Of a DNA stretch of 64,000 nucleotides, positions 31,385 to 39,958 are shown one piece after another. The position numbers were made by a program, and so were the translations under genes. The DNA comes from Pseudomonas sp. M47T1. GTDB taxonomy: Bacteria; Pseudomonadota; Gammaproteobacteria; Pseudomonadales; Pseudomonadaceae. Position 1 is the first letter of the stretch. Every line of letters begins with the position of its first letter. The notes beneath the pieces were generated by a model, which had not been told where the DNA came from, did not search any database, and was given only the letters and a program-made list of their open reading frames with translations. Location: assembly GCF_000263855.1 (NCBI RefSeq), contig NZ_AJWX01000002.1:62001-126000 (forward strand), given 5' to 3'.

Positions 31385-31984
31385 CTACGCGAATATCAGT
31401 TGCGCGGCCACGGCAAACATCATCACCGCCACCATCAGGTCCAGCAGGCGCCAGGTGGCCGGGCGCGCCAGCCACGGGGCCAGCCAGGCCGCGCCCAGTG
31501 CCAGGGTGAAAAACCATAACAGCGACGCGCTGGCCGCACCGGCCACATAGGCGCTGGGCACGCTTTGCTGGGCCCCCAGGGAACCGATCAGCAGAACGGT
31601 ATCCAGGTACACGTGGGGGTTGAGCAGGGTAACCGCCAAGGCGCTGAGCAGCACAGCACGACGCGAGCGTTGGCCGTTGCCTTCGCCCTGATTCAGACTT
31701 TGGCGCGAACAGGCTCGGCGTAACGCCTTGGCGCCATACCAGAGAAGAAACACGGCACCGCCCCAGCGCGCCACACCCAATAGTAGCGGGCTATGTGCCA
31801 GTACACTGGCCAGGCCGAACACGCCCAGGGTCACCAATGCGGCATCGCACAGCACGCACAGCAGCGCCACGGGCAGGTGGTGTTCGCGGCGCAGGCTCTG
31901 GGCCAGTACAAACGCGTTCTGGGTGCCGATGGCCATGATCAATCCCGCTGCCACCAGCAGGCCATTTACATAACTGTGCCACAT
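31385..31984 (-). CDS. argO: ArgO/LysE-family amino-acid exporter
   Basis: The 199-residue inner-membrane protein has the LysE motif near the N-terminus (GLIMAIGTQNAFVLAQSLR) and about five to six membrane segments. It should export basic amino acids such as arginine or lysine. The ATG at 31984 is set by AGGAG ten bases upstream; the TTG at 31993 has no spacing. It is divergent from argP, its likely activator, across a 91-base gap, as in other proteobacteria. Confidence 0.9.
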   Translation of the reverse strand: MWHSYVNGLLVAAGLIMAIGTQNAFVLAQSLRREHHLPVALLCVLCDAALVTLGVFGLASVLAHSPLLLGVARWGGAVFLLWYGAKALRRACSRQSLNQGEGNGQRSRRAVLLSALAVTLLNPHVYLDTVLLIGSLGAQQSVPSAYVAGAASASLLWFFTLALGAAWLAPWLARPATWRLLDLMVAVMMFAVAAQLIFA

Positions 31985-32075
31985 GATCGTCAAACTCCTG
32001 GGTTATGCGTTGGAGTGTGCGGGGCATTGCTGTATAAGAAAAACCAATATTGATGATCGCTCATTAGGGAAATTG
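31985..32075. promoter_or_regulatory. Divergent argO/argP control region
   Basis: The 91-base gap between divergent starts is AT-richer than its surroundings. ArgP usually binds just upstream of argO. No clear palindrome could be named. Confidence 0.45.
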
Positions 32076-32966
32076 ATGTTCGATTACAAGTTGTTGGCGG
32101 CCCTTGCCGCTGTCACCGAGCAGGGCGGCTTCGAGCGCGCGGCGCAGGTGCTGGGCTTGTCCCAGTCGGCCATTTCCCAGCGGATCAAATTGCTCGAGGC
32201 GCGCATCGGCCAACCGGTGCTGGTGCGGGCCACGCCGCCCAGCCCTACGGAGATCGGCCGACGCCTGCTCAATCATGTGCAGCAGGTGCGCCTGCTGGAG
32301 CGCGACCTGCAGGGCCAGGTGCCGGCACTGGACGAAGACGGCATGCCGGAGCGGTTGCGTATTGCCTTGAACGCCGACAGCCTGGCCACCTGGTGGGCAC
32401 CGGCGGTGGGTGCGTTTTGTGCCGAGCGCGGTTTGCTGCTGGACCTGGTGGTGGAGGACCAGGACGTAGGCCTCAAGCGCATGCGCGCCGGTGACGTGGC
32501 GGCCTGCCTGTGCGGCAGCGAGCGGCCGGTGGCGGGGGCACGCAGCCTGTTGCTGGGCGCCATGCGCTACCGGGCGCTGGCCAGCCCGGGGTTTGTCGCC
32601 AGGCATTTCCCTGCCGGCTTCGATGCGGGACAATTGGCCCGCGCCCCGGCGCTGGTGTTTGGCCCGGACGACTTGCTGCAACACCGCTACATGGCGGGCC
32701 TGGGTATAGCAGGCGGCTTTGTTCACCACCTGTGCCCGTCTTCCGAGGGTTTCCTGCGCATGGCCGAGGTGGGGATGGGTTGGGGGTTGGTGCCTGAGTT
32801 GCAGGTAAAGCCGCAACTGGCGGATGGCCGCCTGGTTGAATTGAGCCGCGCAAACTGGATCGATGTGCCGCTGTATTGGCACCATTGGCGGCACGGCGGG
32901 CAGTTGTTGACCGACCTTACTGATCATCTGGCACGTCAGGCGGGGCGGTGGTTGGTAAATCCATAA
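32076..32966 (+). CDS. argP: LysR-type regulator ArgP (IciA)
   Basis: The 296-residue LysR regulator has the N-terminal winged helix (AALAAVTEQGGFERAAQVLGLSQSAISQRIKLLE) and a C-terminal ligand-binding domain. ArgP in E. coli activates argO in response to arginine, while lysine blocks it. The divergent LysE-type gene makes that role likely here. AGGGAAATTG precedes the ATG; the longer open frame begins 31 codons upstream without support. Confidence 0.93.
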   Translation: MFDYKLLAALAAVTEQGGFERAAQVLGLSQSAISQRIKLLEARIGQPVLVRATPPSPTEIGRRLLNHVQQVRLLERDLQGQVPALDEDGMPERLRIALNADSLATWWAPAVGAFCAERGLLLDLVVEDQDVGLKRMRAGDVAACLCGSERPVAGARSLLLGAMRYRALASPGFVARHFPAGFDAGQLARAPALVFGPDDLLQHRYMAGLGIAGGFVHHLCPSSEGFLRMAEVGMGWGLVPELQVKPQLADGRLVELSRANWIDVPLYWHHWRHGGQLLTDLTDHLARQAGRWLVNP

Positions 32967-32999
32967 CCGCGTTCGCTAAAGATCTGCGGCGCCACAGAT

Positions 33000-33027
33000 G
33001 GCCAGTGCAGCCTTCGGCAGCGGCTAC
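33000..33027. repeat. Half copy of family 2 repeat
   Basis: GGCCAGTGCAGCCTTCGGC and CAGCGGCTAC match the reverse complement of one arm of copy 3 (39826-39853). The other arm is missing, leaving an element between argP and the epimerase gene. Confidence 0.6.
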
Positions 33028-33079
33028 CGTCCGCGATGGTGTAAGTATTTTAAATGATGAAACAGATGCGGAGCGCTTC

Positions 33080-34081
33080 ATGAAAATTCTGGTGACCGGC
33101 GCGAGTGGCTTCATTGGCGGGCGTTTTGCCCGCCATGCGCTGGAACAGGGCCTGGAGGTGCGGGTCAGTGGCCGTCGGGCCGAAGGGGTGGAACACCTGG
33201 TGCGCCGTGGCGCGCAGTTTGTCCAGGGCGACCTGACCGACCCCGACCTGGTGCGGCGCCTGTGCATCGGCGTCGAGTCGGTGGTGCACTGTGCCGGCGC
33301 GGTGGGCAACTGGGGGCGTTATCAGGACTTCCACCGAGGCAATGTCGAGGTGACCGAGAATGTCGTAGAGTCGTGCCTCAAGGAACAGGTGCGGCGCCTG
33401 GTGCACCTGTCGTCGCCGTCGATTTATTTTGACGGCCGCTCGCGGGTGGACCTGCGCGAAGAGCAGGTGCCTCGGCGTTTCCATGATCATTACGCCAAGA
33501 CCAAGTTTCTCGCCGAGCAGAAAGTGTTCGGCGCCGCCGAGTTCGGTCTTGAAGTACTGGCCCTGCGCCCGCGTTTCGTCACCGGGGCGGGGGATGTCAG
33601 CATTTTTCCGCGTCTGCTGAACATGCAAAAGAAAAACCGCCTGAAGATCATCGGCAACGGCTTGAATAAAGTCGACTTCACCAGCGTGCAGAACCTCAAC
33701 GCGGCGCTGATGAGCGCCTTGCAGGCGGACGAATCAGCGTTGGGCAAGGCTTACAACATCAGTAATGGCGCACCGGTGCCGATCTGGGACGTGGTGAACT
33801 ACGTGATGCGCCAGATGAACCTGCCCCAGGCCACGCGTTATCGCTCCTACGGCCTTGCCTACACGGCGGCGGCGTTCAACGAGGGCGCTTGCCTGCTATG
33901 GCCCGGGCGGCCACAACCGACGCTGTCGCGCCTGGGCATGAAAATCATGAACAAGGATTTCACCCTGGACATCAGCCGCGCCAGGCATTATCTGAACTAT
34001 GAGCCCACCGTCAGCCTGTGGGCGGCGCTGGACGAGTTCTGTGCCTGGTGGAAGGCCCAGGACCGTACTGGCAGCCGTTGA
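33080..34081 (+). CDS. NAD-dependent epimerase/dehydratase family protein (3-beta-HSD-like)
   Basis: The 333-residue protein belongs to the extended short-chain dehydrogenase superfamily. The Rossmann motif is VTGASGFIGGR, with the second part LSSPSIYFDGRSR and the catalytic YAKTK around residue 145. The best fit is the epimerase/3-beta-hydroxysteroid dehydrogenase group; the natural substrate is unknown. A GGAG lies upstream of the ATG at 33080; the ATG-less frame upstream reaches into the spacer. It is followed by the coiled-coil membrane protein gene but has no clear partner. Confidence 0.85.
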   Translation: MKILVTGASGFIGGRFARHALEQGLEVRVSGRRAEGVEHLVRRGAQFVQGDLTDPDLVRRLCIGVESVVHCAGAVGNWGRYQDFHRGNVEVTENVVESCLKEQVRRLVHLSSPSIYFDGRSRVDLREEQVPRRFHDHYAKTKFLAEQKVFGAAEFGLEVLALRPRFVTGAGDVSIFPRLLNMQKKNRLKIIGNGLNKVDFTSVQNLNAALMSALQADESALGKAYNISNGAPVPIWDVVNYVMRQMNLPQATRYRSYGLAYTAAAFNEGACLLWPGRPQPTLSRLGMKIMNKDFTLDISRARHYLNYEPTVSLWAALDEFCAWWKAQDRTGSR

Positions 34082-34126
34082 ACCGGCCGGAGCTTTTGCG
34101 GTCGATCGCAGCGGCCCGTGGGCGGG

Positions 34127-34132
34127 TATACT
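34127..34132 (+). promoter_or_regulatory. Candidate -10 box before the coiled-coil protein gene
   Basis: TATACT lies 46 bases upstream of the start; no matching -35 is clear. Confidence 0.3.
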
Positions 34133-34177
34133 CGCACCACTATTTAGCCATTACTGTGCTTCATATAAGGTTTCCCG

Positions 34178-35020
34178 ATGCGTAACGATGCCCGTGACGA
34201 CGATTTCGACAATGTGCCCCGCCTGAGTGCCAAAGACGTCGACGACGACGACTTTGCCCCGGCCACGGCCGCCGAGCGCGAGCGCACCACGGTGTATTCG
34301 CGCACCACGCCCGTGGTCAAGGTCAAGGGCCCTAGCACCGGGCCGTTGTGGGCGCTGATCGGTGCCCTGGCCATCGCCTTGGTAGGCCTTGGCTGGTGGA
34401 GCTTCCAGCAGATCTCGTTGATGGAACAGCAATTGGTGGCCACCCAGGAAAGCTTTGCGCGCATCAGCGAAGAAGCGGCGGGGCGCTTGCAGGACATCAG
34501 TGGCAAGGTCGTCGCCACCGAATCCAGCGCCAGCAGCGGCAGCGAAGCGTTGAAACTGCAGATCAAGCAGCTGCAGACCCAGTTGCAGGATCAGGGGCGC
34601 CAGCAGCAGGGCGTGGCAGGGCAGCAGGGGGACCTGGGTAAACGCCTGGACCAGGCCCTGGCCCAGGCCAGCGCGCAGCAGGCCGCGAATGAACAGGTTC
34701 AGGCCCAGCTCAAGAGCGTGAGCGCCGACCTGGCCCAGCTCAAAGGCAGCCAGGCCGATGCCGTCAAGCTGGATGCGCAGATCAAGGCCGTAGCCGCAGA
34801 TGTTGCCACGGTGAAGAAACAGGGCAACGTCACTGGCCGCCTGGACAGCGTGGAGCAGGACCTGGTGGTGCTCAAGAGCGAAGTGGAAAATCGCCCTACG
34901 CCGGCAGCGGGCACCAACACCGCCGAATTCGACTCGTTCCGCGGCCAGACCACGCGCAACATCACCACCTTGCAAAGCCAGATCCAGAACCTGCAGCAGC
35001 AGATCAACACCCGGCAATAA
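34178..35020 (+). CDS. Membrane-anchored coiled-coil protein, unknown function
   Basis: The 280-residue product has an acidic N-terminus (RDDDFDNVPRLS, VDDDDFAP), one membrane segment (about 60-80, PLWALIGALAIALVGLGWWSF) and a long Gln/Ala-rich coiled coil to the end. Residues after 80 would be periplasmic. No known domain or motif is visible; homologues in pseudomonads are sometimes called ATPase-like, but no nucleotide-binding motif is seen. A terminator follows. Confidence 0.82.
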   Translation: MRNDARDDDFDNVPRLSAKDVDDDDFAPATAAERERTTVYSRTTPVVKVKGPSTGPLWALIGALAIALVGLGWWSFQQISLMEQQLVATQESFARISEEAAGRLQDISGKVVATESSASSGSEALKLQIKQLQTQLQDQGRQQQGVAGQQGDLGKRLDQALAQASAQQAANEQVQAQLKSVSADLAQLKGSQADAVKLDAQIKAVAADVATVKKQGNVTGRLDSVEQDLVVLKSEVENRPTPAAGTNTAEFDSFRGQTTRNITTLQSQIQNLQQQINTRQ

Positions 35021-35054
35021 CGCAATGGGAGTCTCCAGACGACCGTTGCTGCTA

Positions 35055-35090
35055 TAAAAAAGCCCCGGCGTTTTCACGTCGGGGCTTTTT
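35055..35090. terminator. Bidirectional terminator between coiled-coil gene and xenB
   Basis: AAAAAGCCCCGGCG and the complementary CGTCGGGGCTTTTT (one mismatch) surround a TTTTCA loop. A and T tracts on both sides serve the two convergent genes. Confidence 0.9.
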
Positions 35091-35108
35091 CATTTCAGCG
35101 GCCGCCGA

Positions 35109-36158
35109 TTACAGCGTCGGGTAATCCAGGTAACCCTCGGCACCCTTGCCGTAGAACGTCTGCGGATTAGGCTCGTTCAGCGGTGCATCTGCCGCCAGGC
35201 GGGCCACCAGGTCCGGGTTGGCGATGAACGGCACGCCAAAGGCCACGGCGTCGGCAGTGCCGGCGGCCAGGGCGGCATTGGCGGTGGCCTTGGTGAAGCG
35301 CTCGTTGGCGATGTACGGGCCACCAAAGGCTTCTTTCAGGGCGGCGCCGATGCTGTCGCAGTCTTCCTTTTCACGGGCGCAGATAAACGCCACGCCACGC
35401 TTGCCCAGCTCGCGAGCCACGTAGCTGAAGGTTTCCAGACGATTGGCATCGCCCATGTCATGAGAGTCGGCACGCGGTGCCAAGTGCACGCCCACGCGGC
35501 CGGCGCCCCACACTTCGATGCAGGCGTCGGTCACTTCCAGCAACAGGCGCGCACGGTTTTCCAGCGAGCCGCCATAGTTGTCAGTACGGCTGTTGGTACT
35601 GCTTTGCAGGAACTGGTCCAGCAGGTAGCCGTTGGCACCGTGCACTTCCACGCCGTCGAAACCGGCAGCCTTGGCGTTTTCCGCGCCTTGGCGGTAGGCC
35701 TCGACGATGTCGGCGATTTCCGCGGTTTCCAGCGCGCGTGGGGTCGGGAACTCGGTGATCGGGCGCACCAGGCTGACGTGGCCGGCCGGCTTGATGGCGC
35801 TTGGCGCCACCGGTGTTTCACCGTTCAGGTAGCTCTCGTGGGAGATACGGCCCACGTGCCACAGTTGCAGGAAGATGCGACCACCTGCACCGTGAATGGC
35901 CTTGGTGACGTTGGTCCAGCCCCGCACCTGGTCGTTGGACCAGATACCCGGGGTGTCCGGGTAGCCGACACCCATTGGGGTGACCGAGGTGGCTTCGCTG
36001 AGGATCAGGCCGGCGGCGGCACGCTGTACGTAGTACTCGGCCATCATTGCGTTGGGCACGCGGCCTTCGTCGGCGCGGCAGCGAGTGAGCGGGGCCATGA
36101 TGATGCGGTTTGGCAGTTCGAGGTCGCCAAGTTTGATCGGGTCAAAAATCGTGGTCAT
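35109..36158 (-). CDS. xenB: Old Yellow Enzyme-family ene-reductase XenB
   Basis: The 349-residue FMN enzyme reduces activated C=C bonds and nitro compounds, including nitroglycerin and nitroaromatics. Family blocks: LPNRIIMAPLTRCRA near residue 15, LQLWHVGRISH, and EVHGANGYLLDQFLQ with the tyrosine of the active site. Its length equals that of the P. putida XenB as I know it. The neighbouring ArsR-family gene upstream (48 bases away, same strand) probably regulates it. The start is ATG 36158. Confidence 0.92.
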   Translation of the reverse strand: MTTIFDPIKLGDLELPNRIIMAPLTRCRADEGRVPNAMMAEYYVQRAAAGLILSEATSVTPMGVGYPDTPGIWSNDQVRGWTNVTKAIHGAGGRIFLQLWHVGRISHESYLNGETPVAPSAIKPAGHVSLVRPITEFPTPRALETAEIADIVEAYRQGAENAKAAGFDGVEVHGANGYLLDQFLQSSTNSRTDNYGGSLENRARLLLEVTDACIEVWGAGRVGVHLAPRADSHDMGDANRLETFSYVARELGKRGVAFICAREKEDCDSIGAALKEAFGGPYIANERFTKATANAALAAGTADAVAFGVPFIANPDLVARLAADAPLNEPNPQTFYGKGAEGYLDYPTL

Positions 36159-36206
36159 GGGGCTGGTCTCACAAGGTTGGAGTTGGCAAGCGTGATAGGG
36201 GGGCGC

Positions 36207-36512
36207 TTAGAGCTCGTGGCTCATCTGCTTGAGGAAGGCCTGGATGGTGTCCTCGTTGCGTTGGAAAAAGTGCCACTGGCCCACCTTGCGGCTGCTGATC
36301 AGGCCTGCCCGTTGCAGCGTCGCCAAATGGGCCGAGACCGTGGACTGCGACAGGCCGCAACGTTGGTCGATCTGCCCGGCGCACACACCGAGGTCGGTGC
36401 TGTGGTGCAGTTGGTCAGGGAATTGGGCCTCAGGGTTTTTCAGCCAGTTGAGGATTTCTCGCCGTACTGGGTGGGCCAGGGCTTTTATTATTTCGTCGAG
36501 ATCGAGGGGCAT
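36207..36512 (-). CDS. ArsR-family transcriptional regulator
   Basis: The 101-residue helix-turn-helix protein has DEIIKALAHPVRREILNWL and GLSQSTVSAHLATLQRAGLISSRKVGQWHFFQRN, the ArsR wing and recognition helix. It lacks the obvious metal-binding Cys motif ELCVCDL, so it probably senses an organic or redox signal rather than a metal. The ATG at 36512 opens the folded part; the TTG at 36554 is in frame upstream. It lies just before xenB and is divergent from acpH, with inverted repeats in between. Confidence 0.88.
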   Translation of the reverse strand: MPLDLDEIIKALAHPVRREILNWLKNPEAQFPDQLHHSTDLGVCAGQIDQRCGLSQSTVSAHLATLQRAGLISSRKVGQWHFFQRNEDTIQAFLKQMSHEL

Positions 36513-36539
36513 GGCAGCAGGCTCGGTTGGGTGTGGCGC

Positions 36540-36641
36540 TATATCGCGATGCAACGAAATATATATCTGTATTTCGCGATATACAAATATGATCGAGTGC
36601 TATGGAAATGATAAATCGGTATATCGGGTTATAACGATATA
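36540..36641. promoter_or_regulatory. Inverted-repeat operator array upstream of arsR and acpH
   Basis: TATATCGCGA (36540-36549) and TCGCGATATA (36574-36583) are exact mirror images; between them CGAAATA / TATTTCG also pair. A second set, TATATCG (36620-36626) and CGATATA (36635-36641), is nearby. These look like binding sites for the ArsR-type regulator and lie in the divergent promoter gap. Confidence 0.75.
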
Positions 36642-36665
36642 GTCCGGAGGTGATACGCTCAAGCC

Positions 36666-37232
36666 ATGAACTATCTCGCGCATTTGCACCTGGGCGGCCA
36701 GGAACCGGAACAACTGCTGGGCAGCCTGTACGGCGATTTCGTCAAAGGGCGGCTTGAGGGGCGCTATTCGCCTGCGTTGCTGGACGCCATTCAGTTGCAT
36801 CGCCGCATCGATGCCTACACCGACAGCCACCCTTTGGTGCTGACGGCGCTGGGGCGCTTCCCAGCCGAGCGCCGCCGTTACGCCGGGATCATCGTCGATG
36901 TGTTTTTTGACCATTGCCTGGCGCGGCACTGGGGGGACTATTCGGACGTGTCCCTGGCGCACTACACCCGGGGCGTTTACCGGGTGCTGGCCGCAGAGCC
37001 TGAGTTGCCGGGGCGCCTGGCGCGGATGGCGCCGTACATGATTGCCGATGACTGGCTGGGTTCGTATCGGGACTTCGAGGTGCTGGAGCAAGTGTTCAAC
37101 GGCATTTCCCGACGCTTGTCCAAGCCTGAAGGGCTGTTGGGGGCAATGGCTGAGGTAAGGGCGCTGTACGAGCCGTTGATGCAAGACTTCCGCCAGTTCT
37201 ACCCCATCCTGCAGGCTTTTGCCCGCGCCTGA
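36666..37232 (+). CDS. acpH: ACP phosphodiesterase AcpH
   Basis: The 188-residue enzyme removes the 4'-phosphopantetheine arm from acyl carrier protein. It begins MNYLAHLHLGG and has QLLGSLYGDFVKG, IQLHRRIDAYTD and IIVDVFFDHCLARHW, the HD-like metal site. GGAGG lies upstream but with a long spacing of about 15 bases, so translation may be weak. It is divergent from arsR and convergent with olsA. Confidence 0.9.
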   Translation: MNYLAHLHLGGQEPEQLLGSLYGDFVKGRLEGRYSPALLDAIQLHRRIDAYTDSHPLVLTALGRFPAERRRYAGIIVDVFFDHCLARHWGDYSDVSLAHYTRGVYRVLAAEPELPGRLARMAPYMIADDWLGSYRDFEVLEQVFNGISRRLSKPEGLLGAMAEVRALYEPLMQDFRQFYPILQAFARA

Positions 37233-37250
37233 AGGTACGTGGCCGCGCGA

Positions 37251-38027
37251 TCATGCGGCTGCGGATTGAGGAATGCCGGCATCCGCTCCAAACAACGCCG
37301 CCCGCACTGCTTCCTGGGCCTGGTACGCCAGCGCCGCCCGTTCCATGCCGGCACTGGCAATCGGCGCCAGCAAGTGAATCTCAACATCGGCCACGTCGTT
37401 GCTGAACAGGCGCATCAAGTGCGACAGCAGATCGTCGTCGCCAATGAACGGCGCCAGCGGGTCAATGGCGCCGTTGCGCAGGTAACGGATGGCCACCGGT
37501 TGCAACGGTACTTCAGCCTCGATGGCGCTGGCCAGCAGACGACCGTGGAAGGTCCGCAGGCCTTGGCCGTTTGTGGTAGTACCTTCGGGAAAAATCATCA
37601 GCGAGCAGTGGTGGCCAAGGTGCTGGGTCATCTGCCGACGGATCAATTGGCTGTCACCCGAACCGCGACGAATGAACAGCGTACCGGCTTTCAGGGCCAG
37701 CCAGCCGGCGATCGGCCAGGTGCGCACCTCGGCCTTTGACAGGAACGACAGCGGCGCCAACTGGCCCAGCAGGGCAATGTCGGTCCATGACACATGGTTG
37801 CTCGCCCACAGCATCGGCTGTTGTGGCAACTCGCCGTGAACGCTCACGCGAAAGGGCAGGGCGTTGCTCAGGCGGCGCATGAAAAACCGCGACCAGCGCT
37901 GGCGCCGCACCATGGAGTGGCGAATGCGCAGGCGCTCGTAAAGGGTAAACAAGGTGGCCATGCCCAGGCCCAGCGCGACCACGACCAACACTCGGGCGAT
38001 GCGCGCGTAGACGCGCCAGCGTGCCAT
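37251..38027 (-). CDS. olsA: Lyso-ornithine lipid O-acyltransferase OlsA (PlsC-like)
   Basis: The 258-residue membrane protein has the PlsC motifs NHVSWTDIALL (HX4D) and FPEGTTTNGQGLRTFHG. It adds the second acyl chain to lyso-ornithine lipid. A membrane anchor lies near 10-30. The ATG overlaps the stop of olsB by one base (TGATG), making the function assignment strong. Confidence 0.9.
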   Translation of the reverse strand: MARWRVYARIARVLVVVALGLGMATLFTLYERLRIRHSMVRRQRWSRFFMRRLSNALPFRVSVHGELPQQPMLWASNHVSWTDIALLGQLAPLSFLSKAEVRTWPIAGWLALKAGTLFIRRGSGDSQLIRRQMTQHLGHHCSLMIFPEGTTTNGQGLRTFHGRLLASAIEAEVPLQPVAIRYLRNGAIDPLAPFIGDDDLLSHLMRLFSNDVADVEIHLLAPIASAGMERAALAYQAQEAVRAALFGADAGIPQSAAA

Positions 38028-38782
38028 CAGACGGCTGCCTTGAAGTGACGGGCATAGCGCGGGCAGAGGTTCTCGCGCTTGAGCAGAATGAACACATCAG
38101 CCACCTGGAACTCCTCGTCCCAGCACGGCTCGCCGCAGACCTTGGCGCCCAGGCGCATGTAGGCCTTGAGCAGGGGCGGCATTTCGGCGATGACGTTATG
38201 CGGCACGTCCAGTTCGGGCAGCGGGTTCTTGGGCTCGGCGCGCAGGTATTCGGTGCACAGGTAGCGTTCGCGCAGGCGCTGCATGATTGCGCGGGCCTGA
38301 ACGCCACCGTCCTGCATAGGGATACTGGCGCAGCCCATCAGGTAGCTGTAGCCGCCTTCGTTGAGTACTTCGGCCAGTTCACCCCAGAGCACGGCTATGG
38401 TGCCGCCGTTGCGGTAGTCGGGAGCCACGCAGGTGCGGCCAATTTCCAGGATGGGCCCTTGCAGGCCGCCCAGCCCATGCAGGCTGAACTCTTCCTCGCT
38501 GTAGAAACGGCCCAGGCCATGGGCTGCCGTATGATCCAGCAGGCGGGTGGTGGCCACCAGTTCGCCGGTGCTCAGGTCGCGTACGCCGATATGGCGGCAG
38601 TGGGCATCATAGTCATCCATGTCCAGGCCCAGTTCGGCGCCCTTGAGCTTGGCATTGAACTCGCCACTGAACACGCTGAAGCGCAAACTCTGGGCTTCGC
38701 GCAGGGCGTGGGGGCCGGTCAGGCGTTCGGCCTGCAGGCGACGTTCGGTGCGAGTAATGCCAGAGAGAGCGATCTGAGTCAT
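38027..38782 (-). CDS. olsB: Ornithine-acyl[ACP] N-acyltransferase OlsB
   Basis: The 251-residue GNAT-like protein (hemolysin-type acyltransferase) makes lyso-ornithine lipid by acylating ornithine. The core is [37 protein letters not shown] and [21 protein letters not shown]. The start ATG 38782 begins [15 protein letters not shown]; an upstream start is in frame but adds 29 residues that do not belong to the family. It forms an operon with olsA; ornithine lipids replace phospholipids under phosphate stress. Confidence 0.9.
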   Translation of the reverse strand: MTQIALSGITRTERRLQAERLTGPHALREAQSLRFSVFSGEFNAKLKGAELGLDMDDYDAHCRHIGVRDLSTGELVATTRLLDHTAAHGLGRFYSEEEFSLHGLGGLQGPILEIGRTCVAPDYRNGGTIAVLWGELAEVLNEGGYSYLMGCASIPMQDGGVQARAIMQRLRERYLCTEYLRAEPKNPLPELDVPHNVIAEMPPLLKAYMRLGAKVCGEPCWDEEFQVADVFILLKRENLCPRYARHFKAAV

Positions 38783-38916
38783 TGCGAGTCTCCAAAAGCC
38801 AGCCAAATGGGGTTGCGGCCGGTCGACTTTATTGGGCAATCTCAGCCTAGGTAGGCCCGGTGTCATCACCGTTAAGCTTTGGTGATGCTTGTATGACAGC
38901 CCCCAAGGAGCGCCCC

Positions 38917-39801
38917 ATGTCCTGGCTCAAGATGCTCAATGTGCGTGAACGGCTGCCCTGGGCGGCCACCCTGACCGATACCTACGCGGCGCTGCTCGAA
39001 CGCCTGGGGCCGGTTTCCCCCTTCGACCTGGCGGTACTGGGCGGCCAGGCGGTGCACAGCCCCGGGCTGGCTTTCCTGGTGGGCTACCAGGCGGCGCTGC
39101 GGGTGCTGTGGCCCAGCGCGCCGCCGAGCCTGGGGGCCATTTGCGCCACCGAGCAGCACAGCCTGCGGCCCTCCGAGATGCAGACGCGCCTGAGCGACTT
39201 GCGTCTGACCGGGCGCAAGGACTTCGTCACCGCCGGCGACGCGGCGGACTGGCTGCTGGTGGCGGCCCGCAGTGAGGAGCCGGGGCAAGAGCCGCGCTTG
39301 AGTCTGGTGGTGGTCTACCCTGGCGAGGCGGGTGTGCGCCTGGAGCCCCTGCCGCCCATCGCGCTGATGCCGGAAATCAGCCACAGCCGTCTGCACCTGG
39401 ACAGTGCCTTGTGCGAACGCCTGGCCGGGGATGGTTGGGACGCCTATGTGAAGCCGTTCCGCAGCCTGGAAGATTTGTACGTGCTCAGTGCAATGCTGGC
39501 CTGGCTGTATGCCTGTGGCCAGGACCATGCCTGGCCGAAGTCGCTGCAGCTCAGGCTGCTGGGCCTGCTGGGCAGTTGCGCGGAGGCGACCCGCCAGTGC
39601 CCGGACGCGGCGGCCAGCCATGTATTGCTGGCGGGAATATTCGAGCAGTTCGCCGCGCTCTCGGCTGACCTGGAGCAGGCGTTCGAGGCAGGCCCGGAAG
39701 CGCTCGCCAGCACCTGGCAGCGCGATCGCGGCCTGCTGACCCTGGCCAGTGGCGCCCGCAACAAGCGCCTGGAAAAAGCCCTGCAAACACTCAGACTGTA
39801 A
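38917..39801 (+). CDS. Shortened acyl-CoA dehydrogenase-like protein
   Basis: The 294-residue protein shows weak acyl-CoA dehydrogenase features ([25 protein letters not shown], middle beta domain) but is much shorter than the usual ~380 residues and lacks an obvious catalytic glutamate region. The ATG at 38917 has AAGGAG six bases upstream, deciding it over the ATG at 38893. It may be a non-catalytic relative; function unknown. No partner gene is adjacent. Confidence 0.72.
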   Translation: MSWLKMLNVRERLPWAATLTDTYAALLERLGPVSPFDLAVLGGQAVHSPGLAFLVGYQAALRVLWPSAPPSLGAICATEQHSLRPSEMQTRLSDLRLTGRKDFVTAGDAADWLLVAARSEEPGQEPRLSLVVVYPGEAGVRLEPLPPIALMPEISHSRLHLDSALCERLAGDGWDAYVKPFRSLEDLYVLSAMLAWLYACGQDHAWPKSLQLRLLGLLGSCAEATRQCPDAAASHVLLAGIFEQFAALSADLEQAFEAGPEALASTWQRDRGLLTLASGARNKRLEKALQTLRL

Positions 39802-39825
39802 CCGCGGCGTGGTACCCGCTGCATC

Positions 39826-39917
39826 GTAGCGGCTGCCGAAGGCTGCGCTGGCCCTGAAGTTCGCTGGAGATCTACAGCGTATGCGAAGGCCGGCTTAGCC
39901 TGGCGGCAGCGGCTTCA
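39826..39917. repeat. Family 2 long palindromic spacer repeat, copy 3 (diverged)
   Basis: GTAGCGGCTGCCGAAGGC at the left pairs with GCCTGGCGGCAGCGGC at the right. Its core is more diverged than copies 1 and 2 (GGAGATCTACAGCG). Confidence 0.75.
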
Positions 39918-39958
39918 GGTTGTCACAGTTGTCACAATCACTGCCTACACTGCGCCGC

